A DNA stretch of 45,187 nucleotides, taken from NCBI RefSeq assembly GCF_900009135.1, contig NZ_LT797701.1, positions 689,696-734,882 on the forward strand, in the 5' to 3' direction. The position numbers were made by a program, and so were the translations under genes. Position 1 is the first letter of the stretch. Each line of letters starts with the position of its first letter. The notes under the pieces were generated by a model. The model made no database searches and was not told where the DNA came from. It saw only the letters and a program-made list of their open reading frames with translations. The stretch is from Planktothrix sp. PCC 11201. Its GTDB lineage: Bacteria; Cyanobacteriota; Cyanobacteriia; Cyanobacteriales; Microcoleaceae. This document shows, piece after piece, positions 8,576 through 17,415 of the stretch.

Positions 8576-8598
8576 GGTGCGTTTTACGCGCCTTTTTT
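8576..8598 (+). terminator. Rho-independent terminator just 3' of the intron
   Basis: GGTGCG pairs with CGCGCC across a TTTTA loop, followed by TTTTTT. It starts about 5 nt after the intron 3' end. It could end transcription of the intron or belong to the original target site. Confidence 0.6.
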
Positions 8599-8653
8599 GG
8601 TTATAAATCAATAGAATAGGCCCTAATCCTCTCAACTCTCAAAGGAGGTATCA

Positions 8654-9142
8654 ATGGTAAGCTCCAAGCACCCTCAATTAGAATCAACACAAAATTCAAG
8701 CCTGTATGAACAAGATTTTTACTTATGGATTGAAAATACGGTAAATCAGTTAAAAACAGGGCAATTATTAGAGGTTGATTGGGGAAATTTAATTGAAGAA
8801 ATCGAATCTATGGGACGCAGTGAAAAGCAAGCACTAGAAAGTAATTTAATTATTGTTTTACTACATCTATTGAAATATAAATATCAACCCGAACAACGTT
8901 CTAACAGTTGGTTATCTTCGATTTATGAACATCGTAGAAGACTGAGAAAAGCATTAAAAAGTAGTCCCAGCTTAAAACCTTACTATACAGAAGTATTTGA
9001 GGAATGTTATCAAGATGCCAGACAAGAAGCAGCCTTAGAAACGGGTTTAACTTTAGAAGTATTTCCTCTGGTTTGTCCGTCTACACCAGAAGCCACCCTC
9101 GATAGTGATTTTCTCCCCGATTCAATTAACGAGTTTATTTAG
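8654..9142 (+). CDS. DUF29 family protein
   Basis: A 162-residue protein with the recognisable DUF29 layout: YEQDFYLWIENTVNQL near the N terminus, then DWGNLIEEIESMGRSEKQALESNL, then LLHLLKYKYQPE and a helical RRRLRKALKSSPSLKPY segment. DUF29 proteins are common and multicopy in cyanobacteria and have no established function. A strong Shine-Dalgarno AAAGGAGG (8641-8648) sits 5 nt before the ATG. It is followed by an antitoxin/toxin pair, so it may belong to the same accessory group. Confidence 0.8.
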   Translation: MVSSKHPQLESTQNSSLYEQDFYLWIENTVNQLKTGQLLEVDWGNLIEEIESMGRSEKQALESNLIIVLLHLLKYKYQPEQRSNSWLSSIYEHRRRLRKALKSSPSLKPYYTEVFEECYQDARQEAALETGLTLEVFPLVCPSTPEATLDSDFLPDSINEFI

Positions 9143-9224
9143 ATTGAGTGATTTTCTAGTGGAGATATGTTATAATAAATTCAATATAGGAATTTTATAT
9201 TATTATCAACTACAGGAGAAAATC

Positions 9225-9476
9225 ATGACTCAAACTATTACTCAAGCAGAAGCCATTATCGAGATAATTAAAACCTTATCGCTTCCACAACAGGAGGAAG
9301 TGATTAATTTTATTGAATTTTTGCATTTTAAAGCCCAAAAACCAGAAATTCAACCTCCAGAAGCAGAACAACAACCGATTTCAGCCTATGAAGCGGCTAA
9401 AGAGTTTGCAGGTTGTTTAGATGGTGGCCCTTCTGACCTTTCGACTAATAAAAAGTATTTACAGGGGAATTGGTAA
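9225..9476 (+). CDS. DUF2281-type antitoxin
   Basis: 83 residues from the ATG at 9225, which has AGGAGA 5 nt upstream; the longer frame from 9105 overlaps the previous gene and is unlikely. The N-terminal half (AEAIIEIIKTLSLPQQEEVINFIEFL) is the usual short helical module of DUF2281-like proteins. The C-terminal half is proline/glutamate-rich and probably disordered until it binds the toxin. It ends 3 nt before the PIN-domain gene, the standard antitoxin-toxin order. Function is inferred from family and context. Confidence 0.7.
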   Translation: MTQTITQAEAIIEIIKTLSLPQQEEVINFIEFLHFKAQKPEIQPPEAEQQPISAYEAAKEFAGCLDGGPSDLSTNKKYLQGNW

Positions 9477-9479
9477 AAA

Positions 9480-9902
9480 ATGAGAAATAAGATTTTGTTA
9501 GATACAGGGCCATTAGTATCTTATCTAAAACGCCAAGATCAATATCATAGTTGGGCAGTGACTGAATGGGGAAAAAGTCAATTGCCATTATTCACTTGTG
9601 AAGCAGTTATTTCTGAAGCGTGTTTTTTGCTCCATAGAACCTATGGAGGAGAGGAAGCTGTCATTGCTTTATTAAAATCGGGAGTGATTAAAATTCCCTT
9701 TCATTTAACAGAAGAAATTGAAGCTATTGGAAATTTAATGCAGCGTTATCAGAATGTACCGATGTCTTTAGCCGATGCTTGTTTAGTCCGAATGAGTGAA
9801 TTAATTCCAGGAAGTTCGATATTAACCTTAGATAGTGATTTTAGAATTTATCGCAAAAATCAGCAGGAAATAATTGATTTAATAATTGCTGATGAGATCT
9901 AA
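9480..9902 (+). CDS. PIN-domain toxin (VapC-like ribonuclease)
   Basis: A 140-residue PIN-domain protein. The acidic metal-binding residues are visible: D8 in LLDTGPLVSYL, E46 in VISEACFLL, D99 in LADACLVRMS and D118/D120 in LTLDSDFRIY. Such proteins are Mg-dependent endoribonucleases acting on tRNA or rRNA and held inactive by the upstream antitoxin. It is probably co-transcribed with the antitoxin (3-nt gap) and perhaps with folC, which begins 5 nt downstream. Confidence 0.8.
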   Translation: MRNKILLDTGPLVSYLKRQDQYHSWAVTEWGKSQLPLFTCEAVISEACFLLHRTYGGEEAVIALLKSGVIKIPFHLTEEIEAIGNLMQRYQNVPMSLADACLVRMSELIPGSSILTLDSDFRIYRKNQQEIIDLIIADEI

Positions 9903-9907
9903 ATAAT

Positions 9908-11155
9908 ATGGAAAAGTTTTTACAAAAATATCAACAATTTAGTATTCATCTCGGTTTGGAACGGATTAAAAACCTACTAGAACGCTTAGGAAATCCGCAC
10001 CTAAATGTTCCGATTATTCATGTAGCCGGAACGAATGGTAAAGGTTCGGTTTGTGCTTACCTATCTTCTATTTTATCACAAGCGGGTTATCGGGTTGGAC
10101 GCTATATTTCTCCCCATTTAGTTGATTGGACAGAACGTTTATCAATTAATCAACAACCGATTGCACAAGCGGATTTTTTACAAGTTTTACAACAGGTAGA
10201 AAATGCCATTCTCCCCGATGAAGTTCCCCCCACTTTATTTGAAATTGTCACCGTTGCAGCTTGGGTCTATTTTGCTCAACAAAAAGTAGATATAGCAGTC
10301 ATGGAAGTAGGTTTAGGGGGACGTTTAGACGCCACCAATGTTTGTGATCATCCCTTGGTTAGTGTGATTACTTCCATTGGTTTAGACCATCAAGAATACC
10401 TGGGGTCAACGATAGCAGAAATTGCCTTTGAAAAGGCGGGAATTATTAAACCTAACTGTCCGGTGGTTGGGGGGATTTTACCCTCAGATGCTCAACAAGT
10501 CATTCAACAACGAGCGACGGAATTAAACGCTCCGGTAACTTGGGTTAAACCTGCGGTTTGGGTCAAGGCAAATGGTGGGCAACAAACGGCTAATTATCAA
10601 GGGTTAGAATACCCTTTACCCCTATTAGGAAATATACAATTAATTAATTCGGCGATCGCGATCGCTACTATCCAAATCATCCGTCAAAAAGGATGGCAAA
10701 TTTCCGAAAATTCCCTAATTCAAGGCCTAGAAAAAGCCCAATGGCCAGGACGCCTGCAATGGATGACCTGGAAACAGCATCGCCTATTAATTGATGGAGC
10801 CCATAACCCTGCCGCCGCCATTGCCTTACGTCAATATGTAGATAGTTTAGAGGTTTCATCTATTAGTTGGGTGATGGGAATGTTATCGACAAAAGATCAT
10901 ACTAATATTTTTCAAGCCCTATTAAGACCCGGTGATCAATTATATTTAGTTCCTATTCCTAATCACCCCCATGCAGACCCCCAACAGTTAGCAACCCTAG
11001 CTAAAAGTTTATGTCCCGATTTAAAGTTTTATCAAACCTATCCCACATTAATTTCAGCTTTAGATACTGCCATTCAAGATGAAAATACCTTACCAATTCT
11101 CTGTGGATCATTGTATTTATTAGGTCATTTTTTTCAACTTCTTCAAAAAACTTGA
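9908..11155 (+). CDS. folC: Bifunctional folylpolyglutamate synthase/dihydrofolate synthase
   Basis: A 415-residue Mur-ligase-like enzyme that adds glutamate to dihydropteroate or tetrahydrofolate using ATP. Visible motifs: P-loop AGTNGKGS (residues about 40-47), YISPHLVDWTERL, the omega loop VMEVGLGGRLDATNV, GLDHQEYLG, EKAGIIK, and LIDGAHNPAA at the start of the C-terminal glutamate-ligase domain. The length is normal. It begins 5 nt after the PIN toxin gene, so it may be read through from it, although the two have no functional link that I can see. Confidence 0.95.
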   Translation: MEKFLQKYQQFSIHLGLERIKNLLERLGNPHLNVPIIHVAGTNGKGSVCAYLSSILSQAGYRVGRYISPHLVDWTERLSINQQPIAQADFLQVLQQVENAILPDEVPPTLFEIVTVAAWVYFAQQKVDIAVMEVGLGGRLDATNVCDHPLVSVITSIGLDHQEYLGSTIAEIAFEKAGIIKPNCPVVGGILPSDAQQVIQQRATELNAPVTWVKPAVWVKANGGQQTANYQGLEYPLPLLGNIQLINSAIAIATIQIIRQKGWQISENSLIQGLEKAQWPGRLQWMTWKQHRLLIDGAHNPAAAIALRQYVDSLEVSSISWVMGMLSTKDHTNIFQALLRPGDQLYLVPIPNHPHADPQQLATLAKSLCPDLKFYQTYPTLISALDTAIQDENTLPILCGSLYLLGHFFQLLQKT

Positions 11156-11206
11156 ATCCCGTTATAACCTCTTTGTGCCTTTCTGGTTAAATAGAGTTAA
11201 ATATAG

Positions 11207-11230
11207 AGAGACGCGCCATGGCACGTCTCT
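11207..11230. repeat. Short palindrome, AGAGACG...CGTCTCT family
   Basis: AGAGACG and CGTCTCT arms flank CGCCATGGCA. It lies between the convergent folC and SH3-protein genes and may act as a terminator. Related 28-bp palindromes are found in frame inside the NRPS gene at 36758-36785 and 39005-39032. Confidence 0.6.
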
Positions 11231-11234
11231 ACTA

Positions 11235-11897
11235 TTATCGACACATAATTAAAGTATTAGCCGAGATATATCCATCCACAGGCTCACTAATTCCCACCCA
11301 ATCGCGTTTTTCCCCATTCGGATCAGGAATTAACTTATAATTCTGCATCAGTCTAACTCTGGCTCCTGAAGCCACACTCCCAACTCGGTCAGAAAATCGC
11401 GAGGGTTTTTCCCGTACCACAACCCCATTCGGTGCGGCGGCGAAATCGACTTGACGACACAGACCTACGGGTGTTGTTGTTGGGGGTTTGGGTTGTTCGA
11501 CTTGACCTGAACAGTCCTGTAAATTTCCACTTCTATCAGGAAAACCATTAGAAATATAACCCTTAATTGGGGCAGAAATTTCTACCCAAGTGCGACCATC
11601 CGGGCCACGAGTCCCGCCAGAATTATTGGCTAAAGTTACTTCCGTTTTAAACCCCACACCCCCGACCACCGGAGAAGTCGGAGTCGGGCGAGAATGAACT
11701 GCTAACCCCTGTTGTTCTCCAATAACGCGACACAAACTAGAACGGTTTTGAGCGATTTGTGTTTCAGAATTTGTTGTCGGGGGTTTAGTATGTATCGTTG
11801 CTAAAGTGGGTAATTGACTCCCCATCACCGCTAATACAACTAATGCTAAAACCCGAAAAGACCGACTCCTCAATACAAAATTATTCATTGATTTCAC
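11235..11897 (-). CDS. Exported protein with two bacterial SH3 domains
   Basis: 220 residues. An N-terminal signal peptide has basic residues followed by a hydrophobic core (VLALVVLAVMG) and possible cleavage near LPTLA-T (about residue 33). Two SH3b-like repeats follow, at about 54-130 (LCRVIGEQQGLAVHSRPTP ... WVEISAPIKGYISNGF) and 145-220 (LCRQVDFAAAPNGVVVREKP ... WVGISEPVDGYISANTL), joined by a Pro/Thr linker. Cysteines begin and end each repeat and could form disulfides. SH3b domains usually bind cell-wall peptides, so the protein probably acts in the periplasm. It is convergent with folC and downstream of pheS on the same strand (30-nt gap). The specific role is unknown. Confidence 0.75.
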   Translation of the reverse strand: MKSMNNFVLRSRSFRVLALVVLAVMGSQLPTLATIHTKPPTTNSETQIAQNRSSLCRVIGEQQGLAVHSRPTPTSPVVGGVGFKTEVTLANNSGGTRGPDGRTWVEISAPIKGYISNGFPDRSGNLQDCSGQVEQPKPPTTTPVGLCRQVDFAAAPNGVVVREKPSRFSDRVGSVASGARVRLMQNYKLIPDPNGEKRDWVGISEPVDGYISANTLIMCR

Positions 11898-11927
11898 TCC
11901 TCATTTAATCCCACACTATTTTAACAA

Positions 11928-12929
11928 TTAGAACTGACGTAAAAAGCGTAAATCGCTGGCATAAACCCGCCGAATATCATCAATTTGATGTAAAACCATG
12001 GCAAACCGTTCAACACCAAAACCCGCCGCAAATCCCGTATATTTTTCCGGGTCATAGCCAGCCGCTTTTAACACATTTGGATCAACCATGCCACATCCTA
12101 ACACTTCTAACCATTTTCCCTGCCATTGTAAATCCACTTCAGCCGAGGGTTCAGTAAAGGGGAAATAACTCGCCCGAAACCGCACGGGTAAATCCCCGAA
12201 CATTTGGCGCAAAAACTCTTTAATTGTGCCTTTTAAATCGGTAAATTGTAGGCCTTCTTCAATGGCTAACAGTTCAATTTGATGGAACACGGCCGCATGG
12301 GTCGCATCCACCGTATCCCGACGATAAACCCGACCCGGGGCGACAATGCGGATGGGGGGTTGGTGTTCTTCCATGTAGCGAATTTGCACCGATGAAGTAT
12401 GGGTTCTTAATAAATTACCATCGGGTAAATAGAAGGTATCCTGCATATCCCGGGCGGGGTGGTCGGGGGGAGTATTTAGGGCTTCAAAATTATAATAGTC
12501 CGTTTCCATTTCCGGGCCAGAAGCAACGGTATATCCCAACCCAACAAATATATCCAAAGCCCGATCAATAATGCCATTCAGGGGGTGAATTCTGCCCTGA
12601 GAATGATAGACCCCCGGCATGGTAACATCTAGGGTTTCTGATTGCAGTTGGGCTTCGAGTTGGGCGCGTTGGAGGGCGGTGCGTTTATCCTCTAAACCTG
12701 TTTCTAGGGCTTTTTTGACCTCGTTGGCTACCGATCCAATGCGAGGGCGATCGCTGGGGTCGAGTTTTCCCATGGCCCCGAGTACGACGGAAACTTTGCC
12801 TTTTTTGCCTAAATAGTTAATTCGCAACTGTTCTAATTCTTCTAGGGTTTGAGAAGTGGCGATCGCCTCTGTTCCCTCAATGCGCAGGTCTTCGAGTTGG
12901 GTTTCTAATTCACTAAGTTGAGTTGCCAT
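11928..12929 (-). CDS. pheS: Phenylalanyl-tRNA synthetase alpha subunit
   Basis: A 333-residue class II aminoacyl-tRNA synthetase subunit, normal length. An N-terminal coiled coil spans about residues 1-95. Then come [10 protein letters not shown] (177-186), motif 2 GRVYRRD (199-205) with [22 protein letters not shown] (256-266), and motif 3 GFGVERFAM (303-311). It charges tRNA-Phe with phenylalanine in complex with PheT; pheT is not in the window, as is common in cyanobacteria where the two genes are separated. Confidence 0.96.
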   Translation of the reverse strand: MATQLSELETQLEDLRIEGTEAIATSQTLEELEQLRINYLGKKGKVSVVLGAMGKLDPSDRPRIGSVANEVKKALETGLEDKRTALQRAQLEAQLQSETLDVTMPGVYHSQGRIHPLNGIIDRALDIFVGLGYTVASGPEMETDYYNFEALNTPPDHPARDMQDTFYLPDGNLLRTHTSSVQIRYMEEHQPPIRIVAPGRVYRRDTVDATHAAVFHQIELLAIEEGLQFTDLKGTIKEFLRQMFGDLPVRFRASYFPFTEPSAEVDLQWQGKWLEVLGCGMVDPNVLKAAGYDPEKYTGFAAGFGVERFAMVLHQIDDIRRVYASDLRFLRQF

Positions 12930-13170
12930 AGCATGATTAATAGACGGTTTAAATGGGGTAGAGGATTAAATTTTCCTGCTTTTGCTGAGTGTAGCTTAAT
13001 TTGTTCCCTTTTTCTCAGTAGTCTTTTGTTAAAAAAGCGGTTCAAAAAATAGAAAATTATCTTCGATTTTTATTTTTTGCCTAATGATACCGACAATAAT
13101 TTTGAAAAAATCCCTTGAACAAAGGGAATTAAAACCAAGGCTTTAGGTCGGATTTTAACTTGATAATGCT

Positions 13171-13323
13171 CTAATTTTTACAATGGCTAGAAGCAGAATT
13201 TTGAGCGGGAGATAAAGTTACTTCCCATCCCGATTCATTCCACCAATTTACTCGTTTATTCGGCTATATCCAAAAATCTAGTTGTTTGATTAAACCATTT
13301 TCAAATATAAGTTTGGGCAACAT
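13171..13323 (-). pseudogene. Decayed small ORF with an in-frame TAG
   Basis: Inside the 600-base gap between pheS and the next gene, the minus strand from ATG 13323 reads MLPKLIFENGLIKQLDFWI, then TAG, then PNKRVNWWNESGWEVTLSP and a stop at 13171. The composition (WWNESGWEV) is protein-like and lies in one frame on both sides of the stop. I do not recognise the parent family. It is probably a remnant of a hypothetical gene; the rest of the gap (12930-13170 and 13324-13530) has no other gene I can support. Confidence 0.35.
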
Positions 13324-13407
13324 TGGATAGCTACTATCTTAGGTTTTGTTAGTAAGTCTAAATGGATTGTAACTACAAATAATTCCGAGATTAATTCTAA
13401 CCCCGGG

Positions 13408-13442
13408 CCAAGATTCTCCGGTCAGGGCGAGGAGAATCTTGG
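13408..13442. repeat. Perfect 12-bp inverted repeat
   Basis: CCAAGATTCTCC (13408-13419) and GGAGAATCTTGG (13431-13442) form a strong hairpin with an 11-nt loop in the pheS downstream gap. It could be a dispersed palindrome. Confidence 0.6.
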
Positions 13443-13530
13443 GATTTATACCTATGATTTAGGCTGGCTATATTTAACACATCTTGAGGATAAACTGCTA
13501 TAATATTTGAAGTTGTAAATCCAAAATCCC

Positions 13531-13842
13531 ATGATTCAGGAACAAAAATTATTAGAAAAGTGGCGTTCTTTACCTCAAGAAAAACAACAAGAGGTGATTG
13601 ATTTTGTAGATTTTTTGACGACTAAAATAATCCTTTTAAATAACCCAAGTTTATCCGATCAAAGCCCATTAAATTCGGTTGACACAGAACAAACAGAAAC
13701 GCCAAAAGCCTCATCATATTTAGGAATAAAATTGCAACAAATCCGAGAAAAAATTATTGACTCTGGTGTTCCATTATTGAGTGCAGAAAATGTAGAAATA
13801 GAAAAAGCAAATCGGCGGGGTGGATATCAGGATACTGAATAA
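13531..13842 (+). CDS. DUF2281-like small protein (orphan antitoxin-like)
   Basis: 103 residues. The N-terminal segment EKWRSLPQEKQQEVIDFVDFL matches the helix pair of DUF2281-type antitoxins, similar to the protein at 9225-9476. The C terminus (LGIKLQQIREKIIDSGVPLLSAENVEIE) resembles the tail that often contacts a partner toxin. No toxin gene follows; the next gene is surE. It may be an orphan antitoxin or a small regulator. The ATG is preceded by an AT-rich stretch without a clear Shine-Dalgarno. Confidence 0.6.
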   Translation: MIQEQKLLEKWRSLPQEKQQEVIDFVDFLTTKIILLNNPSLSDQSPLNSVDTEQTETPKASSYLGIKLQQIREKIIDSGVPLLSAENVEIEKANRRGGYQDTE

Positions 13843-13913
13843 AAAACTAATCTTGATTCACCCTCAAAATTGTCCTGAAAGTATATTTTTCCTCTCTTAA
13901 TCAATTTAACTCA

Positions 13914-14708
13914 ATGAAACTATTAATTAGTAATGATGATGGGGTTTTTGCCCAAGGAATTCGCAGTTTAGCCAATGGTTTAGCCCAAGTCGGGCATGAT
14001 GTTACCGTGGTTTGTCCCGATCAAGAACGCTCGGCAACGGGTCATGGTTTAACCTTACACCATCCCATCCGCGCTGAACAGGTAGAGGATGTGTTTGCCC
14101 CGTCCGTAACGGCTTGGGCCTGTTCTGGAACCCCCGCCGACTCCGTAAAAGTGGGGCTATTTGGGGTGATGGAAACCCCGCCGGATTTGGTTTTAGCCGG
14201 AATTAATCATGGGCCGAATGTGGCCACGGATATTCTGTACTCCGGTACGGTTTCAGCAGCCATGGAAGGGTTAATCCAAGGTATTCCCAGTATTGCATTT
14301 AGTTTAGGGAGTTATTCCTCCCGGGACTTTCAAGCGGCGGTGGAATTTGCCCAACAGTTAATTCACACCTTAGAAAAACATCCCCTACCCGAAGCAATGT
14401 TACTGAATGTTAATGTTCCCGGTGTTCCATCTCAAGATATTCAGGGGGTGAAGATTACCCGCCAAGGAATTCGTCGTTATTTGGATATTTTGGAAAAACG
14501 CATTGACCCCCGGGGAAAAACCTATTATTGGTTAACTGGAGAATTAATGGAAGATGTAGAACTCTTAAATGAACCCTCAGACTTGGATGAATGGATCACG
14601 GATGTTCATGCTTTACGTCAAAATCTGATCACCATTACCCCCCTACAATATAACCTTACCCAGATTACAGAGTTACAAAAATTACAAACCTGGTCGCAGA
14701 TGTTATAG
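13914..14708 (+). CDS. surE: 5'-nucleotidase SurE
   Basis: A 264-residue metal-dependent nucleoside monophosphate phosphatase. Motifs: metal-binding LISNDDG at the N terminus, [24 protein letters not shown] and [24 protein letters not shown], with the Asn and Ser expected in the active site. The length is typical. It dephosphorylates 5'- and 3'-nucleotides in the cytoplasm and is linked to stationary-phase survival in other bacteria. It stands alone, with the small DUF2281-like gene upstream. Confidence 0.95.
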   Translation: MKLLISNDDGVFAQGIRSLANGLAQVGHDVTVVCPDQERSATGHGLTLHHPIRAEQVEDVFAPSVTAWACSGTPADSVKVGLFGVMETPPDLVLAGINHGPNVATDILYSGTVSAAMEGLIQGIPSIAFSLGSYSSRDFQAAVEFAQQLIHTLEKHPLPEAMLLNVNVPGVPSQDIQGVKITRQGIRRYLDILEKRIDPRGKTYYWLTGELMEDVELLNEPSDLDEWITDVHALRQNLITITPLQYNLTQITELQKLQTWSQML

Positions 14709-14712
14709 CGCT

Positions 14713-14728
14713 AGGGAACAGGGAACAG
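14713..14728. repeat. AGGGAACAGGGAACAG tandem repeat
   Basis: Two copies of AGGGAACAG directly after surE. The same motif occurs at 17680-17703, and a related GAGCAGGG-type repeat is in frame inside the NRPS at 32760-32828. Confidence 0.55.
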
Positions 14729-14805
14729 TAAATTATAACTAGGTTACAAGGTTTATTATTGTCAAACACCTTAATTGGTAGTGCTTTAAGCATTCACAGT
14801 TAAAG

Positions 14806-14827
14806 TCCCCCTTGTTAGCAAGGGGGA
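14806..14827. repeat. CCCCCTTG...CAAGGGGG inverted repeat
   Basis: TCCCCCTTG (14806-14814) pairs with CAAGGGGGA (14819-14827). It lies between the convergent surE and infC genes. It is an intergenic counterpart of the C-run/G-run repeats found inside the second NRPS gene. Confidence 0.6.
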
Positions 14828-14928
14828 TGGAAGGATTTCCAGTTTCGGCTGTCATTAGAGGTTTGGTGTTGAAGCCTACACCCCAAGGCAACCGAACCCT
14901 GAGAAGTCAGCCATTCAACACCTGAATT

Positions 14929-15477
14929 CTACTTTTTGGGTGAGAGCAACATCATCATGCTGCGTCCTTCTTGTTTGGGTTCCTGTTGCACCTCAGCCAA
15001 TTCTTGTAACTCAGAGGCCATACGTTCCAGGAGGCTTTTGGCGAGGTGACTGTGTTGAATTTCCCGACCACGGAACATAATGGTGGCTTTGACTTTATCC
15101 CCCGATTGCAGGAAGCGTTTGGCTTGATTGACGCGCACTTTGTAATCGTGTTCGTCAATGATGTAGCGCATCTTGACTTCCTTAACATCAACGGTGTGTT
15201 GTTTTTTCTTGGCTTCTCGAACTTTCTTTTCCTGTTCGTACTTGTATTTGCCGTAGTCCATAATCCGACACACCGGGGGGTCGGCTTTGTCACTAACCAA
15301 TACTAAGTCGAGTTCTTTTTCCTCCGCCATCCGCGAGGCTTCCCGGGGGGTGAGAATCCCCAACTGAGAGCCATCTGCGTCTATAACCCGGATTTTAGGA
15401 AACCGGATATTTTCGTTAATTGGAGGCAAATTGCGATTGATTTTTTTATCGGTCACAGGCATTAAAGAAGTTTGCAA
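14929..15477 (-). CDS. infC: Translation initiation factor IF-3
   Basis: 182 residues, normal length. The N domain has [20 protein letters not shown] and [18 protein letters not shown], then [17 protein letters not shown] lysine-rich linker (VREAKKKQ) leads to the C domain with [16 protein letters not shown] and [21 protein letters not shown]. It binds the 30S subunit and controls start-codon selection. Translation probably starts at ATG 15477 or at ATG 15462 (MPVTDKK); both are ordinary ATG codons, unlike the AUU start used for autoregulation in E. coli. Confidence 0.95.
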   Translation of the reverse strand: MQTSLMPVTDKKINRNLPPINENIRFPKIRVIDADGSQLGILTPREASRMAEEKELDLVLVSDKADPPVCRIMDYGKYKYEQEKKVREAKKKQHTVDVKEVKMRYIIDEHDYKVRVNQAKRFLQSGDKVKATIMFRGREIQHSHLAKSLLERMASELQELAEVQQEPKQEGRSMMMLLSPKK

Positions 15478-15614
15478 GCGATTAAATATGATGGTGATAT
15501 GGTTCTACAGTTTCCTATTGTACTCATTCCCATCGATATTCTGTTCCAAATTTAACCTAAATTCCATAAAGGTTAAGATGATCGATATAAAGTTATGTTG
15601 TGATCGGAGGACAT

Positions 15615-16544
15615 TTGTTAAGTTCCGCAAGCTGGCAAGACCAAGTAGGTTGTCAACGGGATTGGATTTGGCGGGGTTGGCGGATTCGTTACGCCTATAG
15701 TCGGCCCGGTTTGTCCCTATCTTCTCGTCCCAGTTACCCGATGTTATTTTTACATGGATTTGGGGCTTCGATTGGACACTGGCGATACAATTTGGCTGTG
15801 TTGAGTCAAACCCATACGGTTTATGCTTTAGATTTATTGGGTTTCGGCGGTTCGGAAAAAGCGATCGCCCCCTACAATACTCAGTTATGGGTAGATTTAG
15901 TCTATGACTTTTGGAAAACGTTTATCCGAGAACCTGTAATTTTAGTCGGAAATTCGATTGGGTCTTTGGTGAGTTTAATGGTGGCATCCCAAGACCCTAA
16001 ATTGGCAAAGGGATTAGTTTTAATTAGTCTTCCTGACCCGGGATTACAATTAGAAATGTTACCGCCTTGGGCAATTCCTGTGGTGGAAAAAGTACAAAAT
16101 GTTGTGGCTTCTCCTCCGGTTTTAAGGTTATTTTTTGCCTTAGCGCGTCGTCCGAGTTTTATCCGGCGTTGGGTAAAGTTAGCCTATAATAATCCCGATG
16201 CGATTACCGATGAATTAGTTGATATTTTGGTGACTCCAGCCCTGGAAAGGGGGGCGGCGCGGGCTTTTTGTTCGATTTTAAAAATGATGGGAAATCCCCG
16301 TCTTGGCCCAACGGTTAAAAGTCTATTTCCCCAGTTAACGGTTCCTATTTTGTTAGTTTGTGGTTTACAGGATCGTTTAATTCCAGTTAAATTTGCCAAC
16401 CCTCGTCAATATTTACAATATTACTCTCAATTAAAATTAGTGGAATTGGAAAATGCCGGACATTGCGCCCATGATGAATGTCCAGAGCGGGTAAATGGGG
16501 AAATTTTAACCTGGATGAATGAAAATTTTGATGACTACTGCTAG
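15615..16544 (+). CDS. Alpha/beta-fold hydrolase
   Basis: About 309 residues from TTG 15615, which has a GGAGG Shine-Dalgarno at 15606-15610; a GTG at 15600 would place that site inside the gene. Features: the oxyanion-hole region LFLHGFGAS, nucleophile elbow VGNSIGS (Ser about 114), acid in LVCGLQDRLIP, and catalytic His in ENAGHCAHDE. A lid region, LPPWAIPVVEKVQ through RRWVKLAY, covers about residues 150-200. The conserved N-terminal QRDWIWRGWRIRY is typical of a cyanobacterial subgroup. The substrate is unknown; this is probably an esterase-like enzyme. It is convergent with the neighbouring SDR gene, with only 6 nt between their stops. Confidence 0.85.
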   Translation: MLSSASWQDQVGCQRDWIWRGWRIRYAYSRPGLSLSSRPSYPMLFLHGFGASIGHWRYNLAVLSQTHTVYALDLLGFGGSEKAIAPYNTQLWVDLVYDFWKTFIREPVILVGNSIGSLVSLMVASQDPKLAKGLVLISLPDPGLQLEMLPPWAIPVVEKVQNVVASPPVLRLFFALARRPSFIRRWVKLAYNNPDAITDELVDILVTPALERGAARAFCSILKMMGNPRLGPTVKSLFPQLTVPILLVCGLQDRLIPVKFANPRQYLQYYSQLKLVELENAGHCAHDECPERVNGEILTWMNENFDDYC

Positions 16545-16550
16545 AGTCGA

Positions 16551-17288
16551 TTAGATCAGAGTTACTCCGCCCTCAACAGGCAAAATCACCCCGGTCATAT
16601 AGGGATTAGTCATCAAACTTAATACCGCCTGCGCTAGTGCCTCGGGTTGCCCCAAATGGGCCACGGGTAAGGCTGCGATCGCCCACTTGCTGAGGTCTGA
16701 ACGTTCAGACTCGCTTTGACTGCTCCAGATGCTGGTATCCTCTATCAGTCCAGGAGCAATCACGTTAACCCGAATGGGTGCGATTTCTAATGCCAGTGAG
16801 CGCCCAAATGCGGCAACGGCACTATTGGCGGCGGCGATCACAGAAATCCCTCCCAGTTTTGAAGATTTAAACATAGAGACACTGGAGGTTAGGGTAATGG
16901 AGCCATCAGTAGCTATGGTTTTCAACCCGGCACGGACAGCAAAAAACGTTCCCCAGAACTTGTCCATGCCACCTTGAGCCGTTTCTGTGGTCATTTCTGC
17001 TAATAGCGATCGGGGCATATTTCTGTCTCCGATCGCCGTTACGACTAAATGATCAAAGTTTCCCACTTCCTCAAAAAAAGTATTAACTGAATCTTCATCC
17101 AAAATGTTAACGGTTTTAGCTTCAATCTCGACCGAAATTAATCCGATCGCCTGATTTAATTTTTCTGGAGATGGGTGGGAAAGTACAACTTTTGCCCCCA
17201 ATTCTAATATCTTATTGGCGATCGCCAGGTCAACTCCTGAATTCATGCCAATAATAATTACCTTTTTTCCTGATAACGACTCAAACAT
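16551..17288 (-). CDS. Degenerate SDR-family protein at the 3' end of the microviridin cluster
   Basis: 245 residues with a Rossmann SDR fold. The cofactor loop reads IGMNSGVDLA (residues 13-22) instead of TGxxxGxG. The region that normally carries the catalytic Tyr-x-x-x-Lys reads VIAAANSAVAAFG, so the Tyr and Lys positions are Ile151 and Asn155; the preceding Ser region (TSSVS, 134-138) is kept. The C-terminal RVNVIAPGLI and GGVTLI are standard. The classical reductase mechanism is therefore unlikely; the protein may bind a nucleotide or act as a scaffold. GGGAGA lies before the ATG. It follows the second precursor but is separated from it by a terminator hairpin, so co-transcription is uncertain. 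I do not know a proven role for an SDR in microviridin synthesis. Confidence 0.75.
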   Translation of the reverse strand: MFESLSGKKVIIIGMNSGVDLAIANKILELGAKVVLSHPSPEKLNQAIGLISVEIEAKTVNILDEDSVNTFFEEVGNFDHLVVTAIGDRNMPRSLLAEMTTETAQGGMDKFWGTFFAVRAGLKTIATDGSITLTSSVSMFKSSKLGGISVIAAANSAVAAFGRSLALEIAPIRVNVIAPGLIEDTSIWSSQSESERSDLSKWAIAALPVAHLGQPEALAQAVLSLMTNPYMTGVILPVEGGVTLI

Positions 17289-17347
17289 TATTTTCTCCCT
17301 GGTATCAAAATATAAAATTGCTTTAAATTAATATTTTAAAAAAAATC

Positions 17348-17384
17348 GGGAGTAGCTTTTAGTTATTGAATAACTGCCACTCCC
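17348..17384 (-). terminator. Terminator after the second microviridin precursor
   Basis: On the minus strand GGGAGT and ACTCCC form the outer stem and AGTTATT/AATAACT the inner stem, followed by GATTTTTTTT. It is a good rho-independent terminator 32 nt after the precursor stop codon. Confidence 0.75.
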
Positions 17385-17415
17385 TTAATTTTCGATCAAG
17401 ATGGCTCTGGTCTAC

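Noticed and set aside
14955-15293. Minus-strand 112-codon frame inside infC
   Set aside because: It is a shifted-frame shadow of infC, whose own frame matches IF-3 along its full length.
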